Below, one piece after another: positions 6,011 through 7,767 of a stretch of 7,767 nucleotides of DNA. The DNA comes from Candidatus Woesearchaeota archaeon (lineage in GTDB: Archaea; Nanobdellota; Nanobdellia; Woesearchaeales; SKIA01), in contig SKIA01000049.1 of the NCBI GenBank assembly GCA_007116645.1, positions 1-7,767 of the forward strand, in the 5' to 3' direction. The position numbers and the translations under genes were made by a program. The first letter of the stretch is position 1, and each line of letters starts with the position of its first letter. The notes beneath the pieces are model-generated. The model worked only from the letters and a program-made list of their open reading frames with translations. It made no database searches and was not told the DNA's origin.

Positions 6011-6034
6011 GGGAGGCTGCAAACACTGAATACA

Positions 6035-6571
6035 ATGGTTGGAGTAAATACACTAAAAACTCTTTTTGACGAAAAGAAGATTAGAGTGCTTCAGGTGTTT
6101 ATTCAAAAGCCACAGGACGAATTTACCCTCAAAGAAGTCGTCAAAAAGAGCAAAGTACCCCTTGCCACAGGGCATCGGATCATGAAATTCTTACTTGATA
6201 ATGAAATTGTTGAGATGCACAAAGTAAAGCACCTGACCATCTACCAATTAGCTCAAAATGAGACCGCGCAATACCTCTCAAAACTGCTGTATGAGAAACC
6301 AGCTCCAATCGCTAAATTCGTGGACCTCATACATTCTGTGCAGGGAATTAAGCAAGCAATAATGCATGGAAAAGAAACCGATTCGCGAGCCAATATTGTC
6401 ATCACCGCAGACGATGTAAATAAGGACGAAATCAACGCCGCAGTAGCCCAAATACGCGAGGAATTAAACTTCACAATCAACCATTTGATCCTCCAACCCG
6501 AGCAGTTCGAAATGCTTGAGTCAATGGGGCAGTTTTCAGGGTCAAAAACAGTGCTGTTTTCACGAGAATAG
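6035..6571 (+). CDS. Winged-helix transcriptional regulator with degenerate nucleotidyltransferase-like domain
   Basis: 178 residues. Residues about 8-75 look like a winged helix-turn-helix: FTLKEVVKKSK (30-40), recognition helix LATGHRIMKFLLDNEIV (43-59), then a wing ending in TIYQLAQ. Residues about 97-160 resemble the small MNT-type nucleotidyltransferase fold that many archaeal regulators carry behind a winged helix: IKQAIMHGKE, IVITADDVNKDEINAAVAQIREELNFTINHLILQPEQFEML. The catalytic GS motif is replaced by HG-K (111-113) and no D-x-D pair follows before the IVIT strand, so it should be inactive and serve as a sensor or dimer module. The domain assignment is by pattern, not by search. 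It has its own promoter flanked by palindromes, suggesting autoregulation. Other targets are unknown. The downstream ftsZ has separate promoter candidates. Confidence 0.85.
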   Translation: MVGVNTLKTLFDEKKIRVLQVFIQKPQDEFTLKEVVKKSKVPLATGHRIMKFLLDNEIVEMHKVKHLTIYQLAQNETAQYLSKLLYEKPAPIAKFVDLIHSVQGIKQAIMHGKETDSRANIVITADDVNKDEINAAVAQIREELNFTINHLILQPEQFEMLESMGQFSGSKTVLFSRE

Positions 6572-6601
6572 GTGGAAATATATTCTGAACTTGCTAAATA
6601 G

Positions 6602-6608
6602 TTATAAA
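6602..6608 (+). promoter_or_regulatory. TATA box predicted to start the structured leader before ftsZ
   Basis: AGTTATAAATG carries TTATAAA at 6602-6608, preceded by the A/T-rich CTAAATA. The expected start is near 6630, exactly where the first of several hairpins begins. It follows the stop of the regulator gene by 30 bases. Confidence 0.55.
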
Positions 6609-6629
6609 TGACTTTAACGCTTTTGACAA

Positions 6630-6775
6630 CTAGGGTGGTTACAAACCAACTACCTCGCAACGCAAACCAGGTGGGCTGGTTTGTTAAAGCAACGAGTTGA
6701 CGTTCGCTCAAGCGATAACACGAGCACACAACGACTCATCAAATATAAGTATGCTGCTAGCGAAAGCTATAGCAT
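6630..6775 (+). ncRNA. Putative structured RNA: long ftsZ 5' leader or separate small RNA
   Basis: The region has no gene but several hairpins. H1: TGGTT-ACA-AACCA (6636-6648), extended by TAG/CTA (6631-6633 with 6650-6652). H2: CAAACCAG-GTGGG-CTGGTTTG (6663-6683), a perfect 8-bp stem, enclosed by CTCG/CGAG (6654-6657 with 6693-6696). H3: TCGC-TCAA-GCGA (6704-6715 area). H4: ATGCT..TAGC-GAAA-GCTA.AGCAT (6751-6775), nine pairs capped by a GNRA tetraloop. ACAAACCA at 6641-6648 can instead pair with TGGTTTGT at 6677-6684, so H1 and H2 could exclude each other. This could be a regulatory leader of ftsZ or an independent RNA. I do not match it to a known class, and it is not a tRNA or a C/D-box RNA as far as I can see. 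Pairings were found by eye. Confidence 0.45.
6741..6749 (+). promoter_or_regulatory. Alternative TATA box for ftsZ
   Basis: AAATATAAG would place a transcript start near 6770 and a leader of about 58 bases before the ATG at 6828. If used, the GNRA hairpin at 6751-6775 would be mostly promoter DNA rather than RNA. This is the main competing reading of the region. Confidence 0.4.
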
Positions 6776-6827
6776 TCAAACCACACAATAAAAGACACCG
6801 GAAACAAAAACGGGGGACGAAAAAGAA

Positions 6828-7767
6828 ATGGACTTCATAGTGAACAACGCTCTGCAAAAAGAACAGAACAACGCAAGCTTCGACGACATCGAAGTGGGAC
6901 ACGCAAACATCAAGGTAATCGGATGTGGTGGCGCAGGAAACAACATGGTTTCGTGGCTACACCAAAAAGGCGTGAAGGGAGCATCAATTGTTGCGACCAA
7001 CACCGACATGCAACACCTTAATATGACGGAAGCAGACACAAAATTCCTCATCGGAAAAGATGTTACTCGCGGACTAGGCTGTGGAGGGTTCCCAGATAGA
7101 GGAGCAGAAGCAGCACAAGAAAGCATTAATCAAATCAAAGATAGCCTGAAAGGAGCAGACATGGTTTTTGTCTGTGCAGGAATGGGCGGAGGAACCGGAA
7201 CCGGATCAGCACCAATCGTAGCAAATGTTGCACGCGAAATGGGCGCAATCGTTATTGGAACCGTAACCATGCCATTCAAAATCGAACGAGCACGTGTCGA
7301 CAAAGCAGAATTTGGCCTACAACAACTACGCCAAGTCTCAGACACCGTAATCGTAATCGACAACAACAGACTTGTACAAATTGCAGGAAACCTGCCAATT
7401 CAACAAGCATTTGCGGTAGCGAACGAACTTATAGCGACAATGATCAAGGGCATCGTAGAAACAATCGCCGTACCAAGCTTAGTCAACCTAGACTATGCAG
7501 ACGTCAAAGCCATTATGACTAATGGCGGCGTAGCAGTAATCGGCGTCGGAGCCTCCGACAGCAGCAACAGAGTGGAAGAAGCAGTAACGGGAGCACTCAG
7601 CAACCCACTTCTTGACATCAGTTATGAAGGAGCAACAGGAGCAATAATCCACGTACACGGAGGCGCCGACCTCACCCTTGATGAAATCAGCCGTGTCGGT
7701 GAAATGATCACTGACTCAATGGACGAGGAAGCAAACGTTATCTGGGGTGCACGCATCTCAGAAGACA
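6828..7767 (+). CDS. ftsZ: Cell-division GTPase FtsZ, FtsZ2-like (3'-truncated by window)
   Basis: 313 codons are visible. FtsZ polymerises with GTP into the division ring at mid-cell. Residues 1-26 are a short N-terminal extension. The GTPase core has VIGCGGAGNN (30-39), NTD (58-60), the tubulin signature GGGTGTG (120-126) within AGMGGGTGTGSAP, PFKIERAR (149-156) and DNNRL (178-182). The T7 loop NLDYAD (220-225) supplies D222 and D225, which trigger hydrolysis in the neighbouring subunit. DNNRL, PSLVNLDYAD and the NVIWGARI ending resemble archaeal FtsZ2 more than FtsZ1, from memory. The T3 loop reads GLGCGGFP (82-89) where GLGAGG-[ND]-P is usual. The ATG is chosen because MDFIVNNAL resembles archaeal FtsZ starts; GGGGG at 6812-6816 is a weak ribosome-binding candidate 11 bases before it. 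The C-terminal tail lies beyond the window. Confidence 0.96.
   Translation, partial: MDFIVNNALQKEQNNASFDDIEVGHANIKVIGCGGAGNNMVSWLHQKGVKGASIVATNTDMQHLNMTEADTKFLIGKDVTRGLGCGGFPDRGAEAAQESINQIKDSLKGADMVFVCAGMGGGTGTGSAPIVANVAREMGAIVIGTVTMPFKIERARVDKAEFGLQQLRQVSDTVIVIDNNRLVQIAGNLPIQQAFAVANELIATMIKGIVETIAVPSLVNLDYADVKAIMTNGGVAVIGVGASDSSNRVEEAVTGALSNPLLDISYEGATGAIIHVHGGADLTLDEISRVGEMITDSMDEEANVIWGARISED

Noticed and set aside
6035..6571. Antitoxin of an MNT/HEPN toxin-antitoxin pair
   Set aside because: No HEPN partner lies beside it, and the domain order (winged helix first) fits a regulator better.
6630..6720. A tRNA or C/D-box RNA in the hairpin region
   Set aside because: No cloverleaf with a proper T arm and seven-pair acceptor stem could be drawn, and no RTGATGA/CTGA box pair is present.
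6253..6729. 158-residue minus-strand open frame over the regulator gene and the intergenic region
   Set aside because: It is antisense to a well-supported gene, has no promoter or recognisable domain, and covers the hairpin region by chance.

Overview
The window looks like a chromosomal segment of an archaeon. The signs are TATA boxes placed 28-31 bases before start codons with almost no leader, an FtsZ2-type cell-division GTPase, a tRNA-Gly gene without an encoded CCA end, and a winged-helix regulator fused to a nucleotidyltransferase-like fold, an arrangement common in archaea. Genes are tightly packed and no transposase, integrase or phage gene is present. A small-genome (DPANN-type) lineage is possible but the sequence does not settle the phylum.

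Layout: (1) 1-2136 (+), the C-terminal 711 residues of an SMC chromosome-organising ATPase: hinge, returning coiled coil and C-terminal ATPase half; its N-terminal half lies outside the window. (2) 2171-3790 (+), two unrecognised soluble proteins that appear to be diverged paralogues, each with its own near-identical leaderless promoter. (3) 3787-5534 (-), a two-gene operon: a PIG-L-type zinc deacetylase followed, with an ATGA overlap, by a GT4 glycosyltransferase. Its last stop codon overlaps the stop of the convergent paralogue. (4) 5574-5794, a tRNA-Gly(TCC) gene on the minus strand followed by three extra tandem copies of its own 3' end, separated by small hairpins. (5) 6035-6571 (+), a winged-helix regulator with a catalytically dead nucleotidyltransferase-like domain, preceded by palindromes at its promoter. 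(6) 6572-6827, an intergenic stretch with a promoter and several RNA-like hairpins. (7) 6828-7767 (+), ftsZ, cut by the window end.

Functionally the window couples chromosome segregation (SMC), cell division (FtsZ) and a glycoconjugate pathway (glycosyl transfer plus N-deacetylation). The most unusual items are the tRNA-3'-end repeat array, the structured RNA region before ftsZ, and the paralogue pair behind smc with a shared promoter/operator block.
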